A stretch of DNA of 40,443 nucleotides, taken from the NCBI RefSeq assembly GCF_001720135.1, contig NZ_MCRJ01000024.1, positions 1 through 40,443 on the forward strand. Reading direction: 5' to 3'. The DNA is from Methylobrevis pamukkalensis (lineage in GTDB: Bacteria; Pseudomonadota; Alphaproteobacteria; Rhizobiales; Pleomorphomonadaceae). Below the pieces are notes generated by a model. The model was not told where the DNA came from, did no database searches, and worked only from the letters and a program-made list of their open reading frames with translations. Positions 1-8,611 of this stretch are shown piece by piece (the stretch's first letter is position 1; every line of letters starts with the position of its first letter). The translations under genes were made by a program, and so were the position numbers.

Positions 1-37
1 TTGCCCTCGAAAAGGCGACGCCATTGCAATCGATCAT
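1..37 (-). CDS. possible 5' end of a gene running off the left edge
   Basis: On the minus strand an ATG at 37 is preceded at normal distance by GGAG and opens a frame (MIDCNGVAFSRA) that is still open at the window edge. Only 12 residues are visible, so no family can be recognised. Rhizobiales gene order would put dnaA downstream of rpsT here, but these residues do not resemble a DnaA start. A second minus frame (from TTG at 29, MQWRRLFEG) looks slightly more like the QWxRV stretch of DnaA but has no good start signal. The frame choice is therefore uncertain. Confidence 0.25.
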   Translation of the reverse strand, partial: MIDCNGVAFSRA

Positions 38-519
38 CGACACTCCGACCGTTTCTTGCTCCGGTTCAGATCAGATCGAAGGACAACCTTGGAAGTCTTC
101 AATCTTTTCATGAGATCCGGCCGAAGTGGCCGTAATGACTGCGATCTTTCTGCCGCCGCCCTGTCTGATCCTGAAAATACACACCCCCCATGAGGGGGGC
201 AAGATAGGAATCTTTACGAACCGTTTACGACTCCGACACAGACGGGCGGGGTGCCGCGGCGGGAGGCGGGAAGGGTGCCGGGAACACGTTGGCGAGTCAG
301 CAGATTCGCGACGCGATCGCTTCATCCGTGTATCGGCCGCAAACCTGTCAAGGGGTCTGAAAATTTTCCCCGACAATGATCATGACGGTTCGGCAAATGT
401 GCCCGCGAAAAGGCACCACCTATCAAGCAATTGATTTTGAAGGTTTTTTTGTGCCAGCCTCTGCGCGGCTCCGGCGCTGCCCGGAAAGCCGGCAAAGGGT
501 TGGAAAGGCGGCAGCAGGG
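38..519. other. long non-coding gap on the presumed dnaA/oriC side of rpsT
   Basis: No convincing gene lies here: the overlapping open frames on both strands are short, arginine/proline-rich and without family resemblance. The stretch is locally richer in A+T than the rest (for example around 160-235 and 355-450). In Rhizobiales the rpsT-dnaA gap usually carries the dnaA promoter and is close to oriC, so that role is inferred from synteny. I found no TTATCCACA-type DnaA box and no TTAA-N7-TTAA CtrA box, so an origin cannot be claimed from the sequence. Confidence 0.4.
184..199. repeat. perfect C6/G6 hairpin
   Basis: Six C, the loop ATGA, then six G form a perfect 6-bp stem in the gap beside the presumed dnaA. 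It is a compact homopolymeric dyad, too short for a classic terminator and with no T-run. It could be a structural element or operator. Its function is unknown. Confidence 0.5.
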
Positions 520-557
520 GCCGAAAACACGAAGGGCCCGGCGTGAAGCCGAGCCCT
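520..557 (-). terminator. probable rpsT terminator
   Basis: A GC-rich stem (AGGGC CCGGC / GCCGA GCCCT with one C-A mismatch, 533-557, loop GTGAA) lies about 95 bases downstream of the rpsT stop. Read on the minus strand it is followed by TCGTGTTTTC, a weak T-run. The position and orientation fit intrinsic termination of rpsT. Confidence 0.55.
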
Positions 558-650
558 GTAGCGTCGCGATCGTTCACCTGATGGTTGCGTTGGCAGCCGC
601 GGGTGACGTCGGTGTGTGCGCAATGCGACCGTCGACCGGAGCGCTGCCGC

Positions 651-914
651 TCAGCCGAGCGCCTTCACGCGGGCGGCGAGGCGCGAGACCTTCCGCGAAG
701 CGGTGTTCTTGTGCACGATGCCCTTCTGGGCGGCACGCATCAGTTCCGGCTGCACCACGGCGAAGGCGGCGGCAGCTGCGGCGGCGTCGCCGCTGGCGAT
801 GGCCTCTTCGACCTTGCGCACAGTACCGCGCATGCGGGTGCGGCGGTTCTTGTTGATCGCGGTGCGGCGCGCAATCTTGCGCACCGCCTTCTTGGCCGAA
901 GTCGTGTTGGCCAT
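651..914 (-). CDS. rpsT: 30S ribosomal protein S20
   Basis: This 87-residue basic protein begins [17 protein letters not shown] and carries the S20 pattern of lysine/arginine-rich helices ([19 protein letters not shown], then a C-terminal [17 protein letters not shown]). S20 binds 16S rRNA early in 30S assembly. Length matches the family (about 87). The start at 914 was chosen over an upstream in-frame ATG because S20 proteins begin MANT and AGGAAGG sits just before it. A strong promoter lies at 1051-1079, giving a leader of about 130 bases. In alphaproteobacteria rpsT normally sits next to dnaA, which is consistent with the left edge facing dnaA. Confidence 0.97.
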   Translation of the reverse strand: MANTTSAKKAVRKIARRTAINKNRRTRMRGTVRKVEEAIASGDAAAAAAAFAVVQPELMRAAQKGIVHKNTASRKVSRLAARVKALG

Positions 915-1050
915 CTCGAGCCCTTCCTGTGATCCGTGCCGCATCCGGAGCGCGGCGCCCCGCCACCCCATGGGTGACGCTGCGGGCGACCGGCCGGCGG
1001 GCAACGGAAAGATATGGCGGCGACGACGTCACCACCTGTTTCGGAGCGCG

Positions 1051-1079
1051 CTTATAGTCCCTCGCGGGCGGTCCGTCAA
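1051..1079 (-). promoter_or_regulatory. sigma-70 promoter of rpsT
   Basis: On the minus strand TTGACG (1079-1074) and TATAAG (1056-1051) are separated by exactly 17 bases, close to the housekeeping consensus. Transcription would start near 1044 and leave a leader of about 130 nt before rpsT. S20 regulates its own mRNA in some bacteria, so the long leader may be regulatory; that part is inference. Confidence 0.75.
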
Positions 1080-1096
1080 CGTGGCGGGCACGGGGG

Positions 1097-1115
1097 CGCG
1101 CGGAAAATCCGCGCG
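1097..1115 (-). terminator. perfect hairpin between echA and the rpsT promoter
   Basis: CGCGCGGA, loop AAA, TCCGCGCG form a perfect 8-bp stem just after the enoyl-CoA hydratase stop and before the rpsT -35 box. It is placed to end echA transcription. No T-run follows, so it may be a Rho-assisted or mRNA-end-stabilising hairpin. Confidence 0.45.
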
Positions 1116-1168
1116 AGGGGCCGTTCCTCTCCGGAGGGTCCCCGTCCGGAGACCCGCTCCCCGGGCAG

Positions 1169-1942
1169 TCACCGTCCGGAGAAATGCGGCGCACGCTTCT
1201 CGATGAAGGCGGCCATGCCCTCCTTCTGGTCCTCGGTGGCGAACATGGCGTGAAACAGGCGCCGCTCGAAGCGGAGGCCTTCGGCGAGCGACACTTCCTC
1301 GGCCCGGTTGACCGTCTCCTTGGCCATCATCGCGATCGGCAGCGACAGGTCGGCGATCTTCTCGGCGATCTTCAGCGTCTCCTCCAGCAGGCTGTCGGCC
1401 GGGAAGATCCGGCTGACGAGGCCGGCGCGCTCGGCCTCGGCCGCGTCCATCATCCGCCCGGTCAGCACCATGTCCATCGCCTTCGACCGGCCAACGAGCC
1501 GGGCCAGCCGCTGGGTGCCGCCCATGCCCGGCATGATGCCGAGGGTGATCTCCGGCTGGCCGAAGCGGGCGCTGTCGGCGGCGAGAATGAAGTCGCAGCT
1601 CATCGCCAGTTCGCAGCCGCCGCCGAGCGCATAGCCCGAAACGGCCGCCACCAGCGGCTTGCGGCAGCGCGCCACCCGGTCGATCCGCTGGGCGAAGTCG
1701 CCCATGTAGGCGGTGAGGAAATCGAGCTTGGCCATTTCCTTGATGTCGGCGCCGGCGGCAAAGGCCTTGTCCGAACCGGTGAGCACGATGCAGCCGATCG
1801 CGGCGTCGGCTTCGAAGGCGTCGAGCGCTTCGCCGAGTTCGGTCAGAAGCGCGTCCGACAGGGCGTTCAGCGCCTTCGGCCGGTCGAGGCGAATGAGGCC
1901 GACATGGCCGCGGGTCTCGGTGACGATGCATTCGAACGGCAT
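1169..1942 (-). CDS. enoyl-CoA hydratase (crotonase family)
   Basis: This 257-residue protein is a full-length crotonase. It would hydrate trans-2-enoyl-CoA to 3-hydroxyacyl-CoA in the cytosolic beta-oxidation cycle. The oxyanion-hole segments AGADIKEM (63-70) and GGGC (107-110) are present, with both catalytic glutamates: E111 in [12 protein letters not shown] and E131 in [16 protein letters not shown], as in rat mitochondrial ECH1-type hydratases. The end [10 protein letters not shown] is typical of bacterial short-chain hydratases (FadB1/ECHS1-like). The start at 1942 follows a GGAGAGCC-like ribosome site. Substrate chain length cannot be read from the sequence. Its place between rpsT and mutM is conserved Rhizobiales order. 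Confidence 0.93.
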   Translation of the reverse strand: MPFECIVTETRGHVGLIRLDRPKALNALSDALLTELGEALDAFEADAAIGCIVLTGSDKAFAAGADIKEMAKLDFLTAYMGDFAQRIDRVARCRKPLVAAVSGYALGGGCELAMSCDFILAADSARFGQPEITLGIMPGMGGTQRLARLVGRSKAMDMVLTGRMMDAAEAERAGLVSRIFPADSLLEETLKIAEKIADLSLPIAMMAKETVNRAEEVSLAEGLRFERRLFHAMFATEDQKEGMAAFIEKRAPHFSGR

Positions 1943-1999
1943 CGGCTCTCCTCTTCTTCTCTAGGGTCCGGGTGACAGGCAGGTCCGTCCGGCAGGCTA

Positions 2000-2871
2000 T
2001 CACGTCTGGCAGAGGGCGCAGTAGAAGGTGGAGCGCCCGCCCTGGGGAATGCGCGTCACATGGCCGCCGCAACCCGGCCGCGCGCAGGGCGCGCCGGCCC
2101 GGTCGTAGACGGCAAAGCGGTGCTGGAACAGGCCGAGCGTGCCGTCGGTGCGCTGATGGTCGCGCAGCGACGAGCCGCCGGCCTCGATCGCCTCGCCGAT
2201 CACCGCCCGGATCGCGGCCACCAGCGCCTCGCGCTTGGCGGCCGCGGCGGGGCCGGACAGGGAGCCTGCCGGGGCGAGCGGCGACAGGCCGGTGCGGAAC
2301 AGCGCCTCGCAGACATAGATGTTGCCAAGCCCGCGATCAGCTTCTGGTCGAGCAGGGCCGCCTTCAGCGACACGATCTTGCCGGCAAACACCCGGTCGAG
2401 ATGGTCGGGCGACAGCGCGTTGCCGGTCGGTTCCGGCCCGAGGCCGCGAAAATGCGGATGGGCCTCGATCCCGGCGCGCGGCACCAGCGTCATGAAGCCG
2501 AAGCGGCGCGGGTCGTTGTAGACGATGCGACTGCCGGCGTCGGTCTCGAACACCACATGGTCGTGGATCTCCGCCCGCGGCTTGGCGTGGTAATAGGGAT
2601 CGGGCGCGCCGTTCTGCGCCCCCTCGAAGCGGAACGAGCCGGACATGCCGAGATGCATGACGAGGCAGACGCCGTCGTCGAGGTCGGCGACGAGATATTT
2701 CGCCCGCCGCCCGAGCGCGCTGACGCGCCGTCCCGTGATCCGCGCGGCAAAGTCATCCGGAAAGGGAAAGCGCAGGTCCGGCCGGCGCTGGTCGACCTTC
2801 GTGATCACCGCCCCTTCCAGAACCGGCTGCAGGCCGCGCCGCACGGTCTCGACTTCGGGAAGTTCGGGCAT
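2000..2871 (-). CDS. mutM: formamidopyrimidine-DNA glycosylase (one-base frameshift)
   Basis: MutM/Fpg removes oxidised purines such as 8-oxoguanine from DNA and nicks the site. The start [14 protein letters not shown] carries the catalytic Pro2 and Glu3, RAKYLV the conserved beta-lysine, and the C-terminus (CARPGC, then [11 protein letters not shown]) the four zinc-finger cysteines. The start was set at 2871 because the proline must follow the initiator Met. The frame breaks near 2329/2330: after DQKLIAGL the reading jumps out, and restoring one G or C gives [17 protein letters not shown], the conserved helix. Every motif on both sides is intact, so a consensus error is more likely than a dead gene. 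If real, it would leave the protein without helix-two-turn-helix and zinc finger. Confidence 0.9.
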
Positions 2872-3047
2872 CGGGGTCCTCGGGTCCGCAACGGGTCCGC
2901 GAGATGTAGGCAAGGCGGGCACTTCGGGCAATGCCACGTCTCCCCGGCGAAGCGCGTGAAAACGGCTCCCATCGCGCGTGACGGCTGTGCCATGATCGCC
3001 GCCTGCCGGCGCCCGTTCCTGCTGCCGGGCCTACGGGAGGCAATACG

Positions 3048-4474
3048 GTGACCTTTTCCTCCTTCATGCTTCAGTATGCCGGCGTGAGCGTTTCGACCGT
3101 CGCCGCCCGGGCGCCATCGCTGTTCATCACCGAAGGCGCCCCGTTCGGCCGCTTTCCGGCGATCACGGACGGCGAGGTGGCCACCCTCCAGGGCGCCGGC
3201 ACCACGGTGGTCGGCTATGTCAACGTCGCCGTCACCGACGACACCCGACCCTACTGGAACCCGGACTGGACCGAGGACGAAACCGATCGCGGCGCGCTCA
3301 CCGATCTTGCGCCGAGCTGGCTGGTTGGCCAGCCGAAGAATTGCTTCGGCCGCATCGCCGACTATGACGACCCGGCCTGGCGCCAGATCGTGATCGACCA
3401 GGCGGTCGAACTCGTCTCCCGGGGCTATGGCGGCGTCTTCCTCGACGACGTCGGCATCTATTTCACGGAGGGCTCGACCGGCGGGCCGGTCGCCGGGCGG
3501 GCGCTGAAGATGATGGCCTTCGTGACGGAGATCGCCGAGGCGATCCGCGCGGTCGATCCCGGCGCCGTCCTGGTGGTCAACTCCACGCCCTATATCCCCA
3601 CCGACGCGACCGGCGGGCCGGCAAGCGCCACGGCCGCCGCCTTCCTCGACGCCGTCGACGCCATGCTGTTCGAGAATTACTTCGGGCTCAGTCGCGCCCG
3701 CGAGACCGCCGCCATCGACGTCGGCATCACCTACATCCTGCCCCACATGGACATTCTGGCGCTGGAATCGGAGGGCGGCATCGAAGCGGCCGCCCGCTTC
3801 CTTCTGGAGGCGGAGGCGGCCGGCTTCGCCGGTTTTGCCTCCTTCGGCGGCAGCTACGCGACGGCGGGCTACAACCGGGTCGACGGCATTGCGGCGAGCG
3901 AGACGCTGGGCGGATCGTCCGGCCAGGACATCATCTTCGCCGGGGCGGGCCATGACATCGTGAACGGCGGCGACGGGGCCGATCTCGTGCGCGGCGAGGA
4001 CGGCAGCGACCGTCTCTCGGGCGGCCGCCATGCCGACATCCTTGCGGGCGGGGCAGGGGGGGACACGCTCAAGGGCGGCAAGGGTGATGACACGCTGGTC
4101 GGCGGCCGCGGCAACGACCGTCTGTCCGGCGGCGACGGCGACGATGTGCTGGCCGGTGGCCAGCATGCCGACGTCTTCGTCTTCGACGCGGCGCTTTCCA
4201 GTGCGGGGACTGACCGGATCACCGATTTTGGCAGCGGCAACGACCGGATCGAGCTGTCGGCCTCGGTGTTCGCCGGCCTTGCACCGGGCGCCCTCGCGGG
4301 TGCTGCCTTTGTCGTCGGCGCGGCCGCCGCCGATGCGAATGACCGGATCATCCACAATGCCTCGAAAGGAACTCTGTGGTTCGATGCCGACGGATCGGGC
4401 GCCGGCGCATGGTGCGCTTTGCGACCCTCACCGGTGCGCCGGACCTTTCCGCCGCCGATTTCCTCATCGTGTGA
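3048..4474 (+). CDS. GH114-type glycosidase domain fused to RTX calcium-binding repeats
   Basis: Starts at GTG 3048 after GGGAGG. Residues about 20-275 resemble the GH114/TM1410 fold (endo-alpha-1,4-polygalactosaminidase family): GYVNVAV (56-62), the W-rich stretch near 70-91, DPAWRQIVIDQ (108-118), GYGGVFLDDVGIY (126-138) and MLFENYF (206-212), with acidic residues D133, D134 and E209. Residues about 288-380 hold six or more GGxGxDxhx RTX nonapeptides, which fold as a calcium-bound beta-roll. There is no N-terminal signal peptide, and the C-terminus has the alphaproteobacterial RTX tail (GTLWFDADGSG), so type I secretion is expected; no secretion genes are in the window. A missing base near 4408 shifts the last 21 residues: restoring it gives MVRFATLTG...SAADFLIV, ending at 4474. 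Substrate is inferred from family: galactosamine-rich exopolysaccharide. Confidence 0.78.
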
Positions 4475-4564
4475 AACCGGCACCCGCGTCGATTCCGCTC
4501 CCCTCCGGCGCGCATCCGCCCTATAAGCGGTGCGACAGATCCCTGGGATACGGAGAATGCGGCG

Positions 4565-5323
4565 ATGACGGCAAATGACACGGCGAGCTTCGGCTTCCGC
4601 GACGTGGACGTCGGCGCCAAGCAGACGATGGTGGACGAGGTGTTCCACGCCGTTGCCAAGCGCTACGACATCATGAACGACGCCATGTCGGCCGGCGTCC
4701 ACCGGATCTGGAAGGACGCCTTCGTCTCGCGGCTCGCGCCGCCGCGCACCGGCTCCAGGCCCTTCCGGGTGATCGATGTCGCCGGCGGCACCGGCGACAT
4801 CGCCTTCCGCATCCACGACCGTTCCGGCGGCCACGCCCGTCCCACCGTCGTCGACATCAACGGCTCGATGCTCGCCGTCGGCCGCGAGCGGGCCGAAAAG
4901 CGCGGGCTGACGGGCATCGACTTCGTCGAGGCCAACGCCGAGGAGCTGCCCTTCGAGGCGTCGAGCTTCGACGCCTACACGATCGCCTTCGGCATCCGCA
5001 ACGTGCCGCGGATCGACAAGGCGCTGTCGGAGGCCTTTCGCGTGCTGCGGCCGGGCGGGCGCTTCCTCTGCCTCGAATTCTCCTCGGTCGACGTGCCCGG
5101 CCTCGACCGGCTCTACGATCTCTATTCCTTCCACGTGATCCCGCGGCTCGGCCAGGCGATCGCCGGCGACGCGGACAGCTACCGCTATCTCGTGGAATCG
5201 ATCCGCCGCTTCCCCAACCAGGAGCGCTTCGCGCAGATGATCCGCGACGCAGGCTTCTCGCGGGTCGGCTACACCAACCTCACGGGCGGGGTCGCTGCGA
5301 TCCACGTCGGCGTCAAGATCTGA
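4565..5323 (+). CDS. ubiE: demethylmenaquinone/ubiquinone C-methyltransferase
   Basis: This 252-residue SAM-dependent methyltransferase adds the ring C-methyl group in ubiquinone synthesis (UbiE/COQ5). It shows the family start [23 protein letters not shown], the SAM-binding [13 protein letters not shown] (about 69-81), the acidic end of beta-2 (VVDINGSML), the FGIRNV motif and the [13 protein letters not shown] block. The ATG at 4565 follows GGAGAATG. ubiB starts 15 bases after the stop, so the two are one operon, as in other Rhizobiales where ubiE-ubiB sit next to mutM. With no menaquinone genes around, a ubiquinone role is the natural reading. Confidence 0.96.
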   Translation: MTANDTASFGFRDVDVGAKQTMVDEVFHAVAKRYDIMNDAMSAGVHRIWKDAFVSRLAPPRTGSRPFRVIDVAGGTGDIAFRIHDRSGGHARPTVVDINGSMLAVGRERAEKRGLTGIDFVEANAEELPFEASSFDAYTIAFGIRNVPRIDKALSEAFRVLRPGGRFLCLEFSSVDVPGLDRLYDLYSFHVIPRLGQAIAGDADSYRYLVESIRRFPNQERFAQMIRDAGFSRVGYTNLTGGVAAIHVGVKI

Positions 5324-5338
5324 GGTCCGGGCGTCGCG

Positions 5339-6892
5339 ATGTCCTCTGTCGGTGATGTCCTGCGGCTCGCCCGCGCCGGCTACGTGCTGGCGCGCGAAGG
5401 CGTGCTCACGGCGATTCCCTTTCCCGAACCGATGCCGGTCGGCCTCAAGGCCGCGCTCTACGGCGCGCGGCTGATCCAGCGCCGCTCGGCCTCCGGCGCC
5501 GACGGCGCGGCGCGCCTCACCGTAGCGCTCAACCGGCTCGGGCCGTCCTATGTCAAGCTCGGCCAGTTCCTCGCCACCCGGCCGGATCTCGTCGGCGCGA
5601 GCTTTGCCCGCGATCTGACCGCGCTCCAGGACGCGCTGCCGCCCTTCGGCGAGGCGGTGGCCCGCACGGAAATCGCGGCGGCCTATGGCCGTCCGGTCGA
5701 CGCGGTGTTTGCCAGCTTCAGCCCGCCGCTCGCCGCCGCCTCGATCGCCCAGGTCCACCGGGCCGAGGTGATCGACGAGACCGGCGAGCGCCGGCCGGTG
5801 GCGGTCAAGGTGCTGCGGCCCGGGGTCGACGTGCGCTTTCGCGCCGATCTCTCGGCCTTCTACCGGGTGGCGCGGCTGATGGAGCGGGTGCATGCGCCCT
5901 CGCGCCGGCTGCGCCCGGTGGCGATCGTCGACACGCTCGCCCGCTCCGTGCTGCTGGAGATGGATTTTCGTCTGGAAGCGGCCGCTTTGTCCGAGATGGC
6001 GGAGAATGTCGCCGCCGACGAGGGCTTTCGGGTGCCGGCGGTGGACTGGCGGCTGACCAGCCGGGGCGTGCTCGTCCTCGAATGGATCGACGGCCACAAG
6101 CTGTCCGACCTTGCCGGCATCGCGGCGGCCGGCCACGACGGCGTGGCGCTGGCGCGCAACCTGTTGCAGTCCTTCCTGCGCCATGCCCTGCGCGACGGCT
6201 TCTTCCACGCCGACATGCACCAGGGCAACCTGTTCGTCGAGGCGGACGGCACCATCGTCGCGGTCGACTTCGGCATCATGGGCCGGCTCGGGCCGAAGGA
6301 GCGGCGCTTCCTCGCCGAGATCCTCTACGGCTTCATCATCCGCGACTATGTCCGCGTCGCCGAGGTGCATTTCGAGGCCGGCTACGTGCCGGCCCACCAC
6401 GATGTCGCGAGCTTCGCCCAGGCGCTGCGGGCGATCGGCGAGCCGCTGCAGGGCCACACGGCCGCCGACATCTCCATGTCGCGCCTGCTCAACCAGCTGT
6501 TCGAGGTCACCGACCTGTTCGACATGGCCACCCGGCCGGAGCTGATCATGCTCCAGAAGACCATGGTCGTGGTGGAGGGCGTCGCCCGCACCCTCGACCC
6601 CGGCCTCGACATGTGGAAGACCGCCGATCCGGTGGTGCGGACCTGGATCGAGCGCAATCTCGGCCCGCGCGGCATGATCGAGGATGCGGCCGGACAGCTC
6701 CGGGCGCTGTGGCGCCTGACGTCCAAGCTGCCGGATCTTGCCGAACGCGCCGACCGGCTGGCGCGGCGCTTCGACGACGCCGGCGACGAGGTCGTCCGCG
6801 TGCGCCCGGTGTTCTCGGGCCGCGCCGTCGCCGCGCTGTGGGTGGGCGCGCTGTCGCTCGCGGCGATCGCGGCGGCGATCTGGTTCGGATAG
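5339..6892 (+). CDS. ubiB: ubiquinone biosynthesis ABC1/ADCK-like protein kinase
   Basis: UbiB supports ubiquinone synthesis in the membrane, probably as an atypical ATPase/kinase that helps present lipid intermediates. The 517-residue sequence has the family KxGQ motif (SYVKLGQFLATRPDLVG), the alanine-rich loop AAASIAQVHRAE, the catalytic HADMHQGNLFV and the metal-binding VDFGIMGRL. One or two hydrophobic helices at the extreme C-terminus (AVAALWVGALSLAAIAAAI) would anchor it in the inner membrane. Length is normal (about 520-540). It follows ubiE closely. The usual Rhizobiales follower coaBC is absent; the next gene is an SDR. Confidence 0.96.
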   Translation: MSSVGDVLRLARAGYVLAREGVLTAIPFPEPMPVGLKAALYGARLIQRRSASGADGAARLTVALNRLGPSYVKLGQFLATRPDLVGASFARDLTALQDALPPFGEAVARTEIAAAYGRPVDAVFASFSPPLAAASIAQVHRAEVIDETGERRPVAVKVLRPGVDVRFRADLSAFYRVARLMERVHAPSRRLRPVAIVDTLARSVLLEMDFRLEAAALSEMAENVAADEGFRVPAVDWRLTSRGVLVLEWIDGHKLSDLAGIAAAGHDGVALARNLLQSFLRHALRDGFFHADMHQGNLFVEADGTIVAVDFGIMGRLGPKERRFLAEILYGFIIRDYVRVAEVHFEAGYVPAHHDVASFAQALRAIGEPLQGHTAADISMSRLLNQLFEVTDLFDMATRPELIMLQKTMVVVEGVARTLDPGLDMWKTADPVVRTWIERNLGPRGMIEDAAGQLRALWRLTSKLPDLAERADRLARRFDDAGDEVVRVRPVFSGRAVAALWVGALSLAAIAAAIWFG

Positions 6893-6951
6893 CGCCTTCG
6901 CGGGGCAAGCAGGCCGCGCGGTCGACGCACCGGGGCGGCAGGGAGACACGG

Positions 6952-7821
6952 ATGCGGCTCTTCATCTTCGGTGCCGGCTATTCCGGCCTCGCGCTGGCCC
7001 GGCGGCTGGCCGGCACGGCCGAATGGATCGGCGGCACCACCCGTCATGACGCGCGTCTCGGCGCGCTGCGGGATGCCGGTATCGAACCGTTCCTGTTCGA
7101 TGGCACCCAGGCGGGCGCGGGCGTGTCCGCGGCGCTGCAGAGGGCGACCCATGTGGTGATGTCGATCGCCCCGGAGCCGGCCGGCGACCCGGTTCTCATC
7201 CACCATGGCGCGGACCTCGCCTCGGCGCCGGCGCTGGACTGGCTCGGCTACTGGTCGACGATCGGCGTCTACGGCGATCACGGCGGCGCCCATGTCGACG
7301 AGACGGCGGAGTGCCGCCCCGTGAGCGCGCGCTCCAAGCTGCGGCTGGAGATCGAGCAGGCCTGGCAGGCCTTCGCCGCCGCGCGCGGCGTGCCCGTCGC
7401 CGTGATGCGGCTTGCCGGCATCTACGGCCCCGGCCGCAACGCCTTCGTCAAGCTCGCCGAGGGCACGGCCCGCCGGCTGGTCAAGCCCGGCCAGGTGTTC
7501 AACCGCATCCATGTGGACGACATCGCCACAGTCACCGCCGCCGCGATGGAACGGCGCGTGGGCGGCATCTTCAACGTCTGCGACGACGAGCCGGCCCCGC
7601 CCCAGGACGTGATCGCCTATGCCGCCGGGCTGATGGGCGTGCCGCCGCCCCCCGAACAGGATTTTGCCACCGCTGACCTCTCGCCGATGGCCCGCTCCTT
7701 CTACGGCGAGAACAAGCGCTGCCGGAATGGCAAGCTCAACGCGGATCTCGGCGTCACGCTCGCCCATCCGACCTACCGCGAGGCCCATGCGGCCATGTGG
7801 GCGGCGGGAGACTGGCGCTAG
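6952..7821 (+). CDS. NAD(P)-dependent epimerase/SDR (YeeZ-like)
   Basis: This 289-residue extended short-chain dehydrogenase has an N-terminal Rossmann motif (FGAGYSGLALARRLA), an LGYWSTIGVYGDHGG segment that corresponds to the active-site strand, and RLAGIYGPGRN and NRIHVDDIA as in nucleotide-sugar epimerases. Related proteins are annotated as SDR or YeeZ-like, without a proven substrate. The ATG at 6952 follows GGGAGA; the ubiB frame ends 59 bases earlier, so it is probably co-transcribed. It ends convergently, one base before the FMN-reductase stop. It lacks the classic YxxxK in an obvious position (SARSKLRLE follows instead), so catalysis is not assured. Confidence 0.85.
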   Translation: MRLFIFGAGYSGLALARRLAGTAEWIGGTTRHDARLGALRDAGIEPFLFDGTQAGAGVSAALQRATHVVMSIAPEPAGDPVLIHHGADLASAPALDWLGYWSTIGVYGDHGGAHVDETAECRPVSARSKLRLEIEQAWQAFAAARGVPVAVMRLAGIYGPGRNAFVKLAEGTARRLVKPGQVFNRIHVDDIATVTAAAMERRVGGIFNVCDDEPAPPQDVIAYAAGLMGVPPPPEQDFATADLSPMARSFYGENKRCRNGKLNADLGVTLAHPTYREAHAAMWAAGDWR

Positions 7822-7822
7822 G

Positions 7823-8407
7823 TCAGGCCCAGCGCGCCGCCTCGTCCACCAGCCGGCCGACCACCGTGTCGAGGGAGGCCGAGGTGCGCTCGGACGTGAG
7901 TTCGCCCTTGTCGTCGAAGGCGGTCGCGGCGCCGGGCACCACCACCTGCTCGGGGATCACGGTGGCGCCGATGCCGATCTCCAGCACCTGCCTGAGGGTC
8001 ATCAGCGAGCGCATGCCGCCGAAGGCGCCCGGCGAGGCGGCGCCGACCGCGAAGACGCGCTTGCGGAAGGCCGAGGGCTCGCCCGGTGCGGGCCGCACCC
8101 GGCTGATCCAGTCGATCGTGTTCTTGAGCAGCGGCGTGACCGAGGAATTGTATTCCGGGCTTGTGAGGAAGATGCCGCTGTGGGCGGCAAACAGCCCGGC
8201 GAGGCGTTTGGCCGGTTCCGGCACGCCGCTCTCGCCCTCCAGATCGCCGTCGTAGATCGGCAGCGGATAGTCGGTCAGCGAGATCCGCGTCACCTCGATG
8301 TCGCGCATTGCGAATCGCTTGGCCGCAAGCGCCGCGAGCTGCGCGTTGAAGGAACCGGTCCGGTTGGAACCGGGCAGCACGAGGATGCGGGGGGCGGGTC
8401 TCGGCAT
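7823..8407 (-). CDS. NADPH-dependent FMN reductase-like flavoprotein
   Basis: This 194-residue flavodoxin-fold protein belongs to the NADPH-dependent FMN reductase/chromate-reductase group (PF03358). The FMN phosphate loop LPGSNRTGSFN lies near residues 12-22 and the SPEYNSSVTPLLKNTIDWISR motif in the middle is typical of the family. Such enzymes reduce FMN, quinones or chromate with NAD(P)H and often protect against redox cycling. The start at 8407 gives the family-length N-terminus; a weak AGGTTGC precedes it. It is transcribed alone and towards the SDR. The physiological substrate cannot be read from the sequence. Confidence 0.92.
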   Translation of the reverse strand: MPRPAPRILVLPGSNRTGSFNAQLAALAAKRFAMRDIEVTRISLTDYPLPIYDGDLEGESGVPEPAKRLAGLFAAHSGIFLTSPEYNSSVTPLLKNTIDWISRVRPAPGEPSAFRKRVFAVGAASPGAFGGMRSLMTLRQVLEIGIGATVIPEQVVVPGAATAFDDKGELTSERTSASLDTVVGRLVDEAARWA

Positions 8408-8575
8408 GGAGCAACCTTGGTCTTAAGGACAGGTGGCCGCGAGCCTAGCCGCCGGACCGGACATTGCAAGTCCCCGCTCGCGCTCCCGTCGGACTCGGAT
8501 CGGGTGAGCGCGAGCAGCCGGCCCCCGCCGCGCCGCCATCCGGCACGACCCCCTCTTGCCATCGCGGGTGGGCGC

Positions 8576-8597
8576 ATTAGTTTGTAGTCATTCTAAT
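8576..8597 (+). promoter_or_regulatory. candidate iron-responsive operator upstream of mbfA
   Basis: A T-rich patch in an otherwise GC-rich gap holds the dyad ATTAG-N12-CTAAT, and inside it TTTGTAGTCATTCTAA resembles a degraded iron-control element of the TTTAGAA-N-TTCTAAA type bound by Irr. It ends 14 bases before the mbfA start. mbfA is Irr-controlled in Bradyrhizobium and Agrobacterium; the assignment here is by analogy and the match is imperfect. Confidence 0.4.
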
Positions 8598-8611
8598 TTG
8601 AGGCTGCGCTG

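Noticed and set aside
1-650. oriC defined by DnaA boxes or by clustered GANTC sites
   Set aside because: No TTATCCACA-like box was found, and the few GANTC sites (near 229, 293, 303) are about what chance predicts.
431-856. 141-codon plus-strand frame over the rpsT region
   Set aside because: Arginine-rich antisense shadow of rpsT without any family resemblance or ribosome site.
2805-6949. Very long open frames on the minus strand opposite the GH114-RTX, ubiE and ubiB genes (516 and 1026 codons)
   Set aside because: They are rich in Arg, His, Gly, Ala and Asp and match no family; they are shadows produced by strong third-position G/C in the true genes.
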